DNA of 64,000 nucleotides, taken from Micromonospora sp. AMSO31t. GTDB taxonomy: Bacteria > Actinomycetota > Actinomycetes > Mycobacteriales > Micromonosporaceae. A program made the position numbers and the translations under genes. Each line of letters begins with the position of its first letter. Position 1 is the first letter of the stretch. The stretch spans positions 1-64,000 of the forward strand of contig NZ_WBKT01000006.1 of assembly GCF_008868175.1 (NCBI RefSeq), written 5' to 3'. Positions 37,078-45,409 of this stretch are shown here, in pieces. A model generated the notes under the pieces. That model was not told the origin of the DNA. It did not search any database and was given only the letters and a program-made list of their open reading frames with translations.

Positions 37078-38382
37078 ATGGCGCACCGCGAGCTGCTGAC
37101 CAGACACCGGTCCGTGATGCCGAAGTGGCTGGCGCTGTACTACGAACAGCCGATCGAGTTCGCCAGCGCGTCCGGTCGCCGGGTGACCGACCGGGAGGGT
37201 CGCACCTACCTCGACTTCTTCGCCGGCATCCTCACCAACGCGATCGGCTACGACGTGGCCGAGATCAGCGACGCGGTCCGGTCGCAGATCGACACCGGCG
37301 TGCTGCACTCCTCCACGCTCTACCTGATCCAGTCGCAGGTCGAGCTCGCGGAGAAGATCGCGGAGCTCTCCGGGATCCCGGACGCCAAGGTGTTCTTCAC
37401 CAACTCGGGCACCGAGGCGAACGAGACCGCGCTGATGCTCGCCACCCAGCACCGGCGCAGCGAGCAGGTGCTCGCCCTGCGCAACTCCTACCACGGCCGC
37501 GCGTTCGCCACCGTCGGCATCACCGGCATCCGCGGCTGGTCGGCCAGCGCGCTCAGCCCCGTGAAGGTGAGCTGGGTGCACGGCGGCTACCGCTACCGCA
37601 GCCCCTTCCGGGACCTGTCCGACGCGGACTACGTCCGCGCCTGCGTCGCCGACCTGCGCGAGATCATCGAGACGACGACCGCGGGCGACGTCGCGTGCAT
37701 GATGGTCGAACCGATCCAGGGCGTCGGCGGCTTCGCGACCCCACCCGACGGGCTGTTCGGCGAGTTCAAGAAGGTGCTCGACGAGTACGGGATCCTCCTC
37801 GTCTCCGACGAGGTGCAGACCGGCTGGGGCCGCACCGGCGAGCACTTCTGGGGCATCCAGGCGCACGGCGTCGTACCCGACGCGATCACCTTCGCCAAAG
37901 GGCTGGGCAACGGCCTGGCGATCGGCGGAGTCATCGCCCGGGCGGACCTCATGGACTGCCTCGGTGCCAACTCGATCTCCACCTTCGGCGGCAACCCGCT
38001 CGCCACCGCCGGCGCTCTGGCCTCGCTCAACTATCTCCTGGAACACGACCTCCAAGCCAACGCCGCAGACCTCGGTGCCCGGCTGCTCGACGGCCTCCGT
38101 GCGGTCGCGCAGGCGCATCCCGTGGTCGGCGACGTCCGCGGCAAGGGCCTGATGATCGCGCTGGAACTCGTCGGAACCGACGGTGCGCCCCACCCGGCGG
38201 CCGCCGCCGCGCTGCTGGAGGAATCCCGGGAACGGGGACTGCTCGTCGGCAAGGGCGGCCTGTACGGAAACGTCATCCGCCTGGCACCACCGATGACCCT
38301 GACCCGGGCCGAGGCGGACGAGGCGCTGGAGATCCTCACCCAGTCGATCGAGGCCGTGGCCAAGGAGGTGCAGCAGCGATGA
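37078..38382 (+). CDS. Class III aminotransferase, probable beta-alanine transaminase
   Basis: A 434-residue PLP enzyme. Visible are FFTNSGTEANETALMLA, SYHGRAFATVG, the Asp motif LLVSDEVQTGWGRTG and the Schiff-base lysine in TFAKGLGNGLAIGG (~280). ATG 37078 follows ACGGAGGACGCG. It overlaps the next gene (ATGA). Together with the malonate-semialdehyde dehydrogenase, this context points to beta-alanine (or 3-aminoisobutyrate) as amino donor. The fold alone would also fit ornithine- or acetylornithine-type enzymes. Confidence 0.87.
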   Translation: MAHRELLTRHRSVMPKWLALYYEQPIEFASASGRRVTDREGRTYLDFFAGILTNAIGYDVAEISDAVRSQIDTGVLHSSTLYLIQSQVELAEKIAELSGIPDAKVFFTNSGTEANETALMLATQHRRSEQVLALRNSYHGRAFATVGITGIRGWSASALSPVKVSWVHGGYRYRSPFRDLSDADYVRACVADLREIIETTTAGDVACMMVEPIQGVGGFATPPDGLFGEFKKVLDEYGILLVSDEVQTGWGRTGEHFWGIQAHGVVPDAITFAKGLGNGLAIGGVIARADLMDCLGANSISTFGGNPLATAGALASLNYLLEHDLQANAADLGARLLDGLRAVAQAHPVVGDVRGKGLMIALELVGTDGAPHPAAAAALLEESRERGLLVGKGGLYGNVIRLAPPMTLTRAEADEALEILTQSIEAVAKEVQQR

Positions 38383-39869
38383 GGACCACCCATTGGATCG
38401 GCGGCAAGCCGTGGAACGGCGTCGCCGAACGCGCCGGCGACATCTACGACCCCGCCACCGGACAGATCGCAGGACAGGTCGACTTCGCGACCGCCGCCGT
38501 CGTCGACCAGGCCGTCGCCGTCGCCGGCGAGGCCTTCACCCGCTGGCGTACGGCTTCCCTCGCCCAGCGGTCGAACGTGATGTTCGCCTTCCGGGAACTG
38601 CTGAACGCCCGCCGGCCCGAACTGGCCAAGATCATCACGGATGAGCACGGCAAGGTGCTGTCCGACGCCACGGGGGAGATCCAACGCGGGCTGGAGAACG
38701 TGGAGTTCGCCTGCGGCATCCCGCAGATGCTCAAGGGCGGGTTCAGCGAAAACGCGTCCACCCAGGTCGACGTGTACTCCATCCGGCAGCCGCTCGGCGT
38801 GGTCGGCGTGATCACCCCCTTCAACTTCCCCGCCATGGTGCCGCTGTGGTTCGCGCCGAACGCGATCGCGTGCGGCAACAGCGTGGTCCTCAAGCCGAGC
38901 GAGAAGGACCCGTCCGCGGCGAACTTCCTCGCCGAACTGTTCGCCGAGGCCGGGCTACCGGACGGAGTATTCAACGTCGTGCACGGCGACAAGGAGGCAG
39001 TCGACCGCATTCTCGAACACCCGGCGGTGAAGGCGATCTCCTTCGTCGGCTCCACCCCGATCGCCCGCTACGTTTACGAGACCGGCACCCGCAACGGCAA
39101 GCGTGTGCAGGCGCTCGGCGGCGCGAAGAACCACATGGTCGTACTGCCCGACGCCGACCTCGACCTCGCAGCCGACGCCGCTGTCTCGGCCGGCTTCGGC
39201 TCGGCCGGCGAACGCTGCATGGCCATCTCCGTCGTCGTGGCCGTCGACCCGGTCGGCGACGCGCTGGTCGGCAAGATCAGCGAGCGGATCGCCGCGCTCC
39301 AGGTCGGCGACGGGCGCCGGCCGGGCTGCGAGATGGGACCGCTGGTCACCGGAGCCCACCGCGACCGGGTGGTGTCGTACCTGGACGCTGGACGTGCCGC
39401 GGGCGCAGAGTTGGTGGTCGACGGGCGAAGCCACCCGATCGACGGTGAGCGAGCCGGCTTCTGGCTCGGGCCGACGCTCTTCGATCACGTCGACACCGAC
39501 ATGTCCATCTACACCGACGAAATCTTCGGACCGGTGCTCTCGGTGCTGCGCGTGCCCAGCTACGACGACGCCGTCGAGGTGGTCAACACCAACCGCTACG
39601 GCAACGGCACCGCCATCTTCACCAACGACGGCGGCGCAGCCCGGCGCTACCAGAACGAGATCGAAATCGGCATGGTCGGTGTGAACGTCCCGATTCCGGT
39701 CCCGGTTTCGTACTACTCCTTCGGCGGGTGGAAGGACTCCCTGTTCGGTGACGCGCACGCGTATGGGCCGGAAGGAGTGAATTTCTTCGTCAGATCCAAG
39801 GTGGTCACCAGCCGGTGGCTCGACCCCTCCAACGGAGGAGTGAACCTCGGCTTCCCGCAGAACAGCTGA
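38379..39869 (+). CDS. mmsA: CoA-acylating (methyl)malonate-semialdehyde dehydrogenase
   Basis: A 496-residue aldehyde dehydrogenase of the MMSDH type, converting malonate semialdehyde to acetyl-CoA or methylmalonate semialdehyde to propionyl-CoA. Typical features are VITPFNFPAMVPLWFAPNAI, LGGAKNHMVVLPDAD (the usual catalytic Glu is absent, as in MMSDH), the catalytic Cys in GFGSAGERCMAISV (~285) and TFGG-type ending YYSFGGWKDSLFGD. ATG 38379 overlaps the aminotransferase stop. A far longer open frame upstream is only the shadow of neighbouring genes. Confidence 0.92.
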   Translation: MRTTHWIGGKPWNGVAERAGDIYDPATGQIAGQVDFATAAVVDQAVAVAGEAFTRWRTASLAQRSNVMFAFRELLNARRPELAKIITDEHGKVLSDATGEIQRGLENVEFACGIPQMLKGGFSENASTQVDVYSIRQPLGVVGVITPFNFPAMVPLWFAPNAIACGNSVVLKPSEKDPSAANFLAELFAEAGLPDGVFNVVHGDKEAVDRILEHPAVKAISFVGSTPIARYVYETGTRNGKRVQALGGAKNHMVVLPDADLDLAADAAVSAGFGSAGERCMAISVVVAVDPVGDALVGKISERIAALQVGDGRRPGCEMGPLVTGAHRDRVVSYLDAGRAAGAELVVDGRSHPIDGERAGFWLGPTLFDHVDTDMSIYTDEIFGPVLSVLRVPSYDDAVEVVNTNRYGNGTAIFTNDGGAARRYQNEIEIGMVGVNVPIPVPVSYYSFGGWKDSLFGDAHAYGPEGVNFFVRSKVVTSRWLDPSNGGVNLGFPQNS

Positions 39870-39909
39870 GCACCAGAGCCTGAGCCGCGCGGCACAGATG
39901 GCAGGCGGC

Positions 39910-40058
39910 GCCTCGGTCACGGGGGTGGCAATGGCGTTGGATTCCGCCCGGCTCACCGCCGCGGTGCGTTCGGCGCGGGAGCAGGCCGACCTGGTCATCG
40001 TCTTCATGCGCTGGGCGTCGAGGGCAACTCGTGCCCGAGCGGGGAGATGAAGACGTGA
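39910..40058 (+). pseudogene. Fragment of a CapA-type (poly-gamma-glutamate) protein
   Basis: The frame reads VAMALDSARLTAAVRSAREQ then ADLVIVFMRW. After one missing base near 40016 it continues VEGNSCPSGEMKT and stops at 40056-40058. This matches the CapA metallophosphatase-like core (RLTAAVRxAR-xADxVIVxxHWGVEG-xSCPSG). Both ends of the roughly 380-residue gene are lost. The rest of the 39870-40231 gap shows nothing else. Confidence 0.65.
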
Positions 40059-40231
40059 GCCCTCCGGCGTGGCCTCTTCTGCCCCCTGCAGGAAATTCTT
40101 GATTCTGCCTCGTCCGCAGGTGGCTCTGTAGATCCCGGCGGCTCGCCTCGCTGTCAAAGTCCTCTGGGGCCGACGGCGGCGCGGCCGATAGGCTGTGCGG
40201 ATGCAGGAGGCGGTGTCCTGGAGCGACCTCG

Positions 40232-40618
40232 ATGGCTGACGCGGACGATGTCCGTCACCTCGCGCTGGCGCTGCCTCACGTGGTCGAGATCAACAGTGAC
40301 GGCTTCGACTTCCGGGTCGCCGGCAAAGGGTTCGTCTGGTCCTACCCGGAGCGCAGACCCGGTACGGCACGCCGCATCCGGACCGATATCGCGGTGCTGT
40401 ACGTGGGCGACGAAGCGGAGAAGCAGGCGTTACTCCTCGGCGAGCCCGAGGTCTTCTTCACCACGCCCGCGTATGACGGCCTGCCCCTGGTCATGCTTCA
40501 CCTGGCGCAGGTGAGCGTCGATCGGCTGAAGGAGCTCGTCGTCGACGCGTGGCGCATGCGTGCCCCAGACTCGCTCGTCGGTGACCTCGATGACGGCGGT
40601 GGTGCTCCGTCACCTTGA
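40232..40618 (+). CDS. MmcQ/YjbR-family protein
   Basis: A 128-residue protein of the MmcQ/YjbR fold (DNA-binding-like double-wing). Signature segments are DDVRHLALALPHVVE at the N-terminus, FRVAGKGFVWSYPE, and a C-terminal VSVDRLKELVVDAWRMRAP, where relatives end with a helix containing the LxxLVxxAW pattern. Role unknown. It is a single gene. Confidence 0.82.
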   Translation: MADADDVRHLALALPHVVEINSDGFDFRVAGKGFVWSYPERRPGTARRIRTDIAVLYVGDEAEKQALLLGEPEVFFTTPAYDGLPLVMLHLAQVSVDRLKELVVDAWRMRAPDSLVGDLDDGGGAPSP

Positions 40619-40818
40619 GCCCGGCCGGGCCGCGTTGGGCCCGGTACCGCGCTGCCGCATCGCCTGCTGACCAGGTCGCGGGCCTCGCCGGATCAGTGGG
40701 AACCGGCGACGTCAGAGACGTGGCGGCCCGCGGATCGTGCACCCGGGTGCCAGCCATGCGAGACCGAACTGGATGTGCTCACGAGCGCGCGACACGCTCG
40801 CCGGGGATCCGGCAGGGC

Positions 40819-41574
40819 TCAGAGCCAGGGTGGTGGGCCCTCGAAGGTGAGGGTGTGAACGTCGAACAGGACCGCCGCCTCCACGCCCAGCGCCGGGCCG
40901 CCCTGACGGGCCGCCCAGGTCAGGAACGGCCCGGGTTCAGGTCCGGCCACACCCAGGCCCTGGGTGTATTCCGCGTGCGCGGCCAGCGAGGCGATGCCGC
41001 GCCGCAACGGTTCACCGGTGACATCCACGCCGTGTGTGGGGCGTTCGGCGCCGCCGAAGCAGACGTAGCGCACGCCGCCCCAGGGCGGCAGCCCCTCGTC
41101 CACCAGTTCCGGGAAGATCCACCGGTTGCCCGCGTCGCGGGCGGCGTCCAGCGTCGCCAGTCCCACTGCCCGGTGGTCGGCCTGGTTGGTCATACCGCCC
41201 ACCATGCGGACAGTGAATGCGCCCGAGACGATCACGTCGGGCCGGTGGCGGCGGATCGCCCGCACGATGTCGCGGCGCAGGTCCGGACCGTACTCGACGA
41301 CACCGTCGCGGTGGTCGAGGAACTCCACGACGTGTACGCCGACCTCGCGGGCCCCCGCGCGCTCCTCCTCCTCGCGTAACGGCCCGGCCTGGTCCGGGTG
41401 CATCGCGTCGATCCCCGCCTCGCCCCGGGTGGCCAACAGGTAGGTGACCTGCTTGCCCTGAGCGGTCCAGCGGGCGATCGCCGACGCCGCACCGTACTCG
41501 AGGTCGTCGGGGTGTGCGGCCACCGCGAGACAGCGGTCCCAGTCCTCCGGCAGTGCCGGCAGAAGCTCGTCCAC
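40819..41574 (-). CDS. PIG-L family N-acetylglucosaminyl deacetylase-like protein
   Basis: About 251 residues from GTG 41574. The PIG-L zinc site is clear: AVAAHPDDLEYG (~15-26) and TNQADHRAVGLATLDAARDA (~115). The YLLATRGEAGI strand is also present. The family includes the mycothiol enzymes MshB and Mca; which substrate this enzyme uses cannot be told. The start is uncertain (a weak GGAG site), and the upstream frame overlaps the divergent esterase gene. Confidence 0.83.
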   Translation of the reverse strand: MDELLPALPEDWDRCLAVAAHPDDLEYGAASAIARWTAQGKQVTYLLATRGEAGIDAMHPDQAGPLREEEERAGAREVGVHVVEFLDHRDGVVEYGPDLRRDIVRAIRRHRPDVIVSGAFTVRMVGGMTNQADHRAVGLATLDAARDAGNRWIFPELVDEGLPPWGGVRYVCFGGAERPTHGVDVTGEPLRRGIASLAAHAEYTQGLGVAGPEPGPFLTWAARQGGPALGVEAAVLFDVHTLTFEGPPPWL

Positions 41575-41659
41575 GCTCCAGACCGTAGCCGCCTCTTCGT
41601 CCGTCCGGCACCGCCGTGTCGGCAACACTGGCATCCGCCGGGCCGGCGATACTGACCGG

Positions 41660-42580
41660 GTGGACCCCAGTCGGCTCCACCCGCAGGCGCGGGCGGCGAT
41701 GCGAGTCCAGCAGCGTGTCCCGCTCATCCGGGCCAACCTGCCGGCGGCACGGCTCAGCATGGTCCAGGCGACTCCCGCCGAGGTGGGCAGCGGCCCGCCG
41801 ATCCGGTCCGTGGTGACCGTCGACGCCGGCGGCGTGCCCGCCCGCCTCTACCGCGACGGAGCTGACGACGCGAAGCCGGTGGTCCTCTACGCGCACGGCG
41901 GTGGCTGGGTGATGGGCAGCGTGGACACCCACGACGGGCTGTGCCGGCACCTGGCGGCCACGTCCGGCTGGGCCGTTCTCTCCGTGGACTACCGGCTCGC
42001 CCCCGAGCATCCGTACCCGGCTCCGGTGGACGACATGGTGCGCGCGCTCGCCTGGCTGCGCGGGCCCGAGGCGCCTCGGCACGGCCTCGATCCGGACCGG
42101 ACAGCGGTGGCCGGTGACTCCTCGGGAGGGCACCTGGCGGCGGTGACCGCCCGCCGTGCCCGGGACGCCGGGATCCGGCTTGCGGGACAGATCCTCGTCT
42201 GCCCGGTCATCGACCCCGCTGCCGACTATCCGGCGCTGGACGAGTACGGCCTGGACCGGGAGGAGATGGGGTTCTTCTGGGACGCGTTCGCCCCGCCCGG
42301 CGTGGACCGTACGCAGCCGGATCTGGACCTGCTGCGGGCCGACCTCACTGGCCTGCCGCCCGCCGTGGTCGTCACCGCCGAGCTCGACCTGTTGTCTGCC
42401 GAGGGGGAACGGTACGCCGCCGCGCTGCTGGCGGCGGGCGTTCCCGTCACCGCGGCCCGGTACCAGGGGCTCATCCACAACTTCCCTCGGAAGCTGGCCC
42501 AGTTCGACGCCGCCCACGTCGTCCTGGCTCAGATGTCCGCTGTGCTGCACCGTTGGTCAGAGGCGGCGCCGACCGGGTGA
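41660..42580 (+). CDS. Alpha/beta hydrolase, hormone-sensitive lipase-type esterase
   Basis: A 306-residue esterase. The oxyanion motif LYAHGGGWVMG (~74), the nucleophile motif AGDSSGGHLAA (~150) and the catalytic His in GLIHNFPR (~273) are all present, with an Asp in the expected ELDLLSAEG region. This is the HSL/Aes family, which acts on short-chain esters. GTG 41660 starts it, in the same small region as the divergent PIG-L gene. Confidence 0.9.
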   Translation: MDPSRLHPQARAAMRVQQRVPLIRANLPAARLSMVQATPAEVGSGPPIRSVVTVDAGGVPARLYRDGADDAKPVVLYAHGGGWVMGSVDTHDGLCRHLAATSGWAVLSVDYRLAPEHPYPAPVDDMVRALAWLRGPEAPRHGLDPDRTAVAGDSSGGHLAAVTARRARDAGIRLAGQILVCPVIDPAADYPALDEYGLDREEMGFFWDAFAPPGVDRTQPDLDLLRADLTGLPPAVVVTAELDLLSAEGERYAAALLAAGVPVTAARYQGLIHNFPRKLAQFDAAHVVLAQMSAVLHRWSEAAPTG

Positions 42581-42666
42581 TCAGCGATGGGTCACAGCAC
42601 CGCCAGCCGGTCCTGGGGCTCGATGTCGCAGGCGGAGGCCGTCGCGTTGGTCGACGGCGTACGACG

Positions 42667-42855
42667 TCAGGTGATGGCCAGCAGCACGGCTTGGCCGTTC
42701 GTGGCTGCGGCGTCCAGGTCCAGCTCTGGCTCGGGCATCTCGGCCTCGTCGTCGTTGAGGTCGCCGTAGAGCAGCGCGTCGACCGCTGTCGGGTCGGCGC
42801 GCACGATCGCCAGTTCCTCGGCCGACAACCGGCGTCCGATCAACACCATGCCCAC
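42667..42855 (-). pseudogene. N-terminal fragment of a DUF1877-type protein
   Basis: A 62-residue ORF reading MGMVLIGRRLSAEELAIVRA, DPTAVDALLYGDL and DDEAEMPEPELDLD. It then departs into an unrelated tail and stops. DUF1877 (YfbM-like) proteins are about 160 residues and continue DLDKxWHGIHYLL at this point. It appears to be a truncated or frameshifted gene. Confidence 0.6.
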
Positions 42856-42992
42856 GCAGCGGTCCTCTTCCCATCGGCGGTGTCTGTCCCGCGCTCCTCA
42901 GCTTTCGTGACGCGGACCGTACCGGAACCGGCTCTTTGCCGGGGTTCGGGTGTCCCGTTGAACGTCGTATGAGTTTGCAGGACGTGGAGCGG

Positions 42993-43028
42993 GCCGGCCG
43001 GGACTGGCGGGTGCCCGTCCCGGCCGGC
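42993..43028 (-). terminator. Hairpin terminator after the DUF6745-like gene
   Basis: GCCGGCCGGGAC (42993-43004) pairs perfectly with GTCCCGGCCGGC (43017-43028) across 12 bases. It lies 13 bases past the stop of the minus-strand gene ending at 43041. Confidence 0.82.
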
Positions 43029-43040
43029 TGTCGACTCAGC

Positions 43041-43910
43041 TCACCTGCTCAGGAGTGGTTGCCAGCCGTCGCGGTAGCGCAGGCCGCGAGGTTGCAGTCG
43101 GATCTGGTCGTGCACCGTTCCGGAGACCGGCTCGGTTCGTATCGTCTGGGGCCGGTCCACCACGACGCAGACGTCCTCGCCGGGCCACCACCAGCCGCAG
43201 GAGCGGGCCAGGCCGGCCCAGGCGTTGAGGTGTTCGGCCTCGTCCGGCCCGTACCGGGCAAGGCCGACTCGATGCAGCACGTCGTAGTAGGCGATCCATG
43301 ACGCGTCCTGCTGCCCGTACCAGCACACGGGTACCGGACCGTCGCCCGCGAGCGCCGCACGCACGGGTAGGTAGTACCCGTGCGCGAGGCTCCGGTGCAG
43401 TGCCGTGCGTACGCCTTGGTGCAGCACGACAGCGAGCGGAACGTCGCTGTCGAGCGCCTGCAGCGGCGCCAGTTCGGGCCATGGTTCCTTGGTCTTGCTC
43501 GTACGCACGGGTGACAGTTCGGGATCGGTGTGCGTGACGCCCGCGCTCAGCGCCCCGCGTAGCTGGGAGATGATCATGGCGAGATCGCTTGCCAGCGGTG
43601 GTGTCCCGCGCGGCCGAGGGTCCCGGATGCGCTCGTAGAGCTGATCGAGGGTAGGCCAGCCGGTGATCAGGGGGCGCGCCTTGTCCGGCGAGTCGACCCA
43701 TTCGAACCGGGGTCGCGGCCGTGCTGCCCTGGCGTAGATGGCGGTCAGGCAGCGCTCGGCGGTCGACTTGTCAGCCGGCTGTGTGGACAGGGCATGGCCG
43801 AGCCATTCCCGGCGGATCCGGATGGTCTGCTGCCACAGGTCGTGAGGGTCGCCGCGGCGAACGGCCTGTGGGGGTTTCGCGGCGTCGTCGCGCCGCGCGG
43901 GGGCGCTCAC
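43041..43910 (-). CDS. DUF6745-like domain protein
   Basis: A 289-residue soluble protein. The C-terminal CGWWWPGEDVCVVVDRPQTI then LRYRDGWQP resembles the DUF6745 domain, a family of unknown function in which a leucine-rich-repeat-like protein ends with such a CxxWWP motif. GTG 43910 is the first start in frame. It is a single gene bordered by strong hairpins on both sides (42993-43028 and 44048-44089). Confidence 0.7.
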   Translation of the reverse strand: MSAPARRDDAAKPPQAVRRGDPHDLWQQTIRIRREWLGHALSTQPADKSTAERCLTAIYARAARPRPRFEWVDSPDKARPLITGWPTLDQLYERIRDPRPRGTPPLASDLAMIISQLRGALSAGVTHTDPELSPVRTSKTKEPWPELAPLQALDSDVPLAVVLHQGVRTALHRSLAHGYYLPVRAALAGDGPVPVCWYGQQDASWIAYYDVLHRVGLARYGPDEAEHLNAWAGLARSCGWWWPGEDVCVVVDRPQTIRTEPVSGTVHDQIRLQPRGLRYRDGWQPLLSR

Positions 43911-44047
43911 CGCGCCAGGGCGTCGCCGCCCTTCCGGTACGAGATCATGGAACGACTATGGCCCACGACGCGGCACCGCCGCAAGGCGGTTCCCCACCTG
44001 CAGCGCCGGCGAGCCGCGATACCTGACGAAACGCCGACGTCGCGAGA

Positions 44048-44089
44048 CCGGGGCCCGGCCAGGTCCTGTCGCTCCTGGCCGGGCCCCGG
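44048..44089. terminator. Perfect 16-bp hairpin terminator
   Basis: CCGGGGCCCGGCCAGG (44048-44063) and its exact complement (44074-44089), with a 10-base loop; two more base pairs extend the stem. It follows the stop of the minus-strand EamA gene by three bases. Confidence 0.88.
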
Positions 44090-44092
44090 TCG

Positions 44093-45007
44093 TCAGTGGT
44101 GCGTGCTGCGGGTGTTCACCACGATGGCGGTGGTGATCAGCGCGGCGCCGATGAGCCCGGTCGGGCCGAGGCGATCGCCGAGGAACAGCGTTGCCAGGAG
44201 CGTGGCGACGAGCGGTTCCAGTAGTGCGATCAGCGCTGCCCTACTGGCCGGGGTGGTACGCAGGCCCCGGAAGTACAGGGCGTACGCCACCGCGGTGGGT
44301 GCGGTGCCCAGCAGGAGCAGCAGCCCCACGGATGCCCGGGTCGGGACGAAATCCATACCGGATGTCACCGTGGCCGCCGGGGCGAGCACGGCCGCACCGA
44401 TCGCGAAGCTCACGCCGGTGCCGGTGAGGTCGTGGAGACCGGCGACGGGCCGGGTTCCTATGAAGGTCATCGTGGCGAAGCCGGCTGCCGACAGCAGCGC
44501 GAATCCGGCTCCGGCGAGCACGCTCGTGGCGGCGAGGCCCCCGGACGGCGTGCCGACGAGCAGGGCGAGACCGCTGACCGCCAGCGCCACCGTGGCGAGC
44601 ATCCGCGCGCTGACCCGCCGCCGTCCGATGATCCATTCGGCGGACAGCACCAAGGCAGGTGAGGCGCCGATCGTGAGGAGGGTGGCGAGGCTGACGGTGG
44701 TCAGTGACACCGCGGCGAAGAAGCAGGCCTGGAAAACGGCGGCGAGCAGCCCGTTGACGGCCATCCGGGCCCAGGCGTGACGGCCGCGTGGCAGCGGCTG
44801 CCGGGTCAGACAGAGCGAGGCGATGACGAGCGCGCCGCCGGCGGCGAGCCGGTAGGCGGCCACCGCCAGGGGTGACAGCCCCGTTTCGTGGGCGAGGAGG
44901 CTGCCGGTGGGGCCACCGGTGCCCCACAGCACGCCGGCGAGGACGAGTGACCACAGGCCGGTGGCGGAGCGCCGGGCGGCGGCCGCCGGGTGTTCGGAGA
45001 CAAGCAT
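44093..45007 (-). CDS. EamA/DMT-family metabolite or drug exporter
   Basis: A 304-residue protein with ten hydrophobic helices in two EamA halves. Markers are VLAGVLWGTGGPTGSLLA in the first half, FYRGLRTTPASRAALIALLEPL-type wording (YFRGLRTTPAS, then ALLEPLVATLLA) in the second, and a helix ending FLGDRLGPTGLIGAALI. The family exports amino acids, nucleosides or drugs. ATG 45007 follows GCAGGAGCG. A leader peptide and hairpins precede it (45088-45183), so expression is probably attenuated. Confidence 0.86.
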   Translation of the reverse strand: MLVSEHPAAAARRSATGLWSLVLAGVLWGTGGPTGSLLAHETGLSPLAVAAYRLAAGGALVIASLCLTRQPLPRGRHAWARMAVNGLLAAVFQACFFAAVSLTTVSLATLLTIGASPALVLSAEWIIGRRRVSARMLATVALAVSGLALLVGTPSGGLAATSVLAGAGFALLSAAGFATMTFIGTRPVAGLHDLTGTGVSFAIGAAVLAPAATVTSGMDFVPTRASVGLLLLLGTAPTAVAYALYFRGLRTTPASRAALIALLEPLVATLLATLFLGDRLGPTGLIGAALITTAIVVNTRSTHH

Positions 45008-45087
45008 GGAGAAACGCTCCTGCGACGAGAGGAATCGGGGTCGCGGAAGCGGGGCGTATCGGACTCAGCGCTGCATGGACCGCGCGT

Positions 45088-45183
45088 CCAGCCGACACAG
45101 GCTGGGCACGATGAGCACAGTCGCCCCGCTCAGGAGCGCGGCGGGGCGATGATGCCGAAGGTCCGACCCATGGCCCGATCCTA
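45088..45183 (-). promoter_or_regulatory. Leader region with promoter and attenuator hairpins
   Basis: Reading on the minus strand: a -10 element TAGGAT (45183-45178), a six-base gap, then ATG of a 13-codon leader (45171). A 9-bp hairpin TCGCCCCGC/GCGGGGCGA (45149-45121) has its 5' arm inside the leader ORF and its 3' arm directly after the leader stop. A second hairpin CCAGCC/GGCTGG follows (45105-45088). This is the geometry of ribosome-controlled attenuation. Confidence 0.6.
45130..45171 (-). CDS. 13-residue leader peptide of the EamA gene
   Basis: MGRTFGIIAPPRS then TGA. The ATG lies seven bases from the -10 element TAGGAT, so the transcript would be leaderless and this peptide would be its first product. 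The Ala-Pro-Pro codons lie in the 5' arm of the attenuator hairpin. No run of one regulated amino acid is present, so the signal is not obvious; drug-induced ribosome stalling is one possibility. Confidence 0.5.
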   Translation of the reverse strand: MGRTFGIIAPPRS

Positions 45184-45278
45184 GTTGCCGCCGGTGGACG
45201 ACACGAACCTGTTGTCGTGACCGCCGAGCCGAAATCGCGGTTCGCGCGGGCTGGCACAGTGGACGGAAGCCGGCAGGT

Positions 45279-45314
45279 TTGACATCACATAGACGTACTG
45301 TTATTTGTTAATAA
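45279..45314 (+). promoter_or_regulatory. Chitosanase promoter and operator
   Basis: A consensus -35 box TTGACA (45279-45284), then a 17-base spacer and TATTTG as the -10 (45302-45307). An AT-rich inverted repeat TTATT-TGTT-AATAA (45301-45314) lies over the -10. This is striking in such GC-rich DNA. It suggests a repressed, substrate-induced promoter with about 95 bases of leader before the chitosanase ATG. Confidence 0.7.
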
Positions 45315-45409
45315 GGTTTTCTGATGTCCGTGGCGGTAGCCGGAGGCGGTTCGACGCGCCGGCCACCGACCGGGGACGGCCCCTGCCCCTCGCAATCCCA
45401 GGAGAGCCG

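Noticed and set aside
35799-38378. Continuous 1356-residue frame reaching into the malonate-semialdehyde dehydrogenase
   Set aside because: Only the part from 38379 has protein character; the rest is a shadow of the PucR and aminotransferase genes, and a proper ATGA start exists at 38379.
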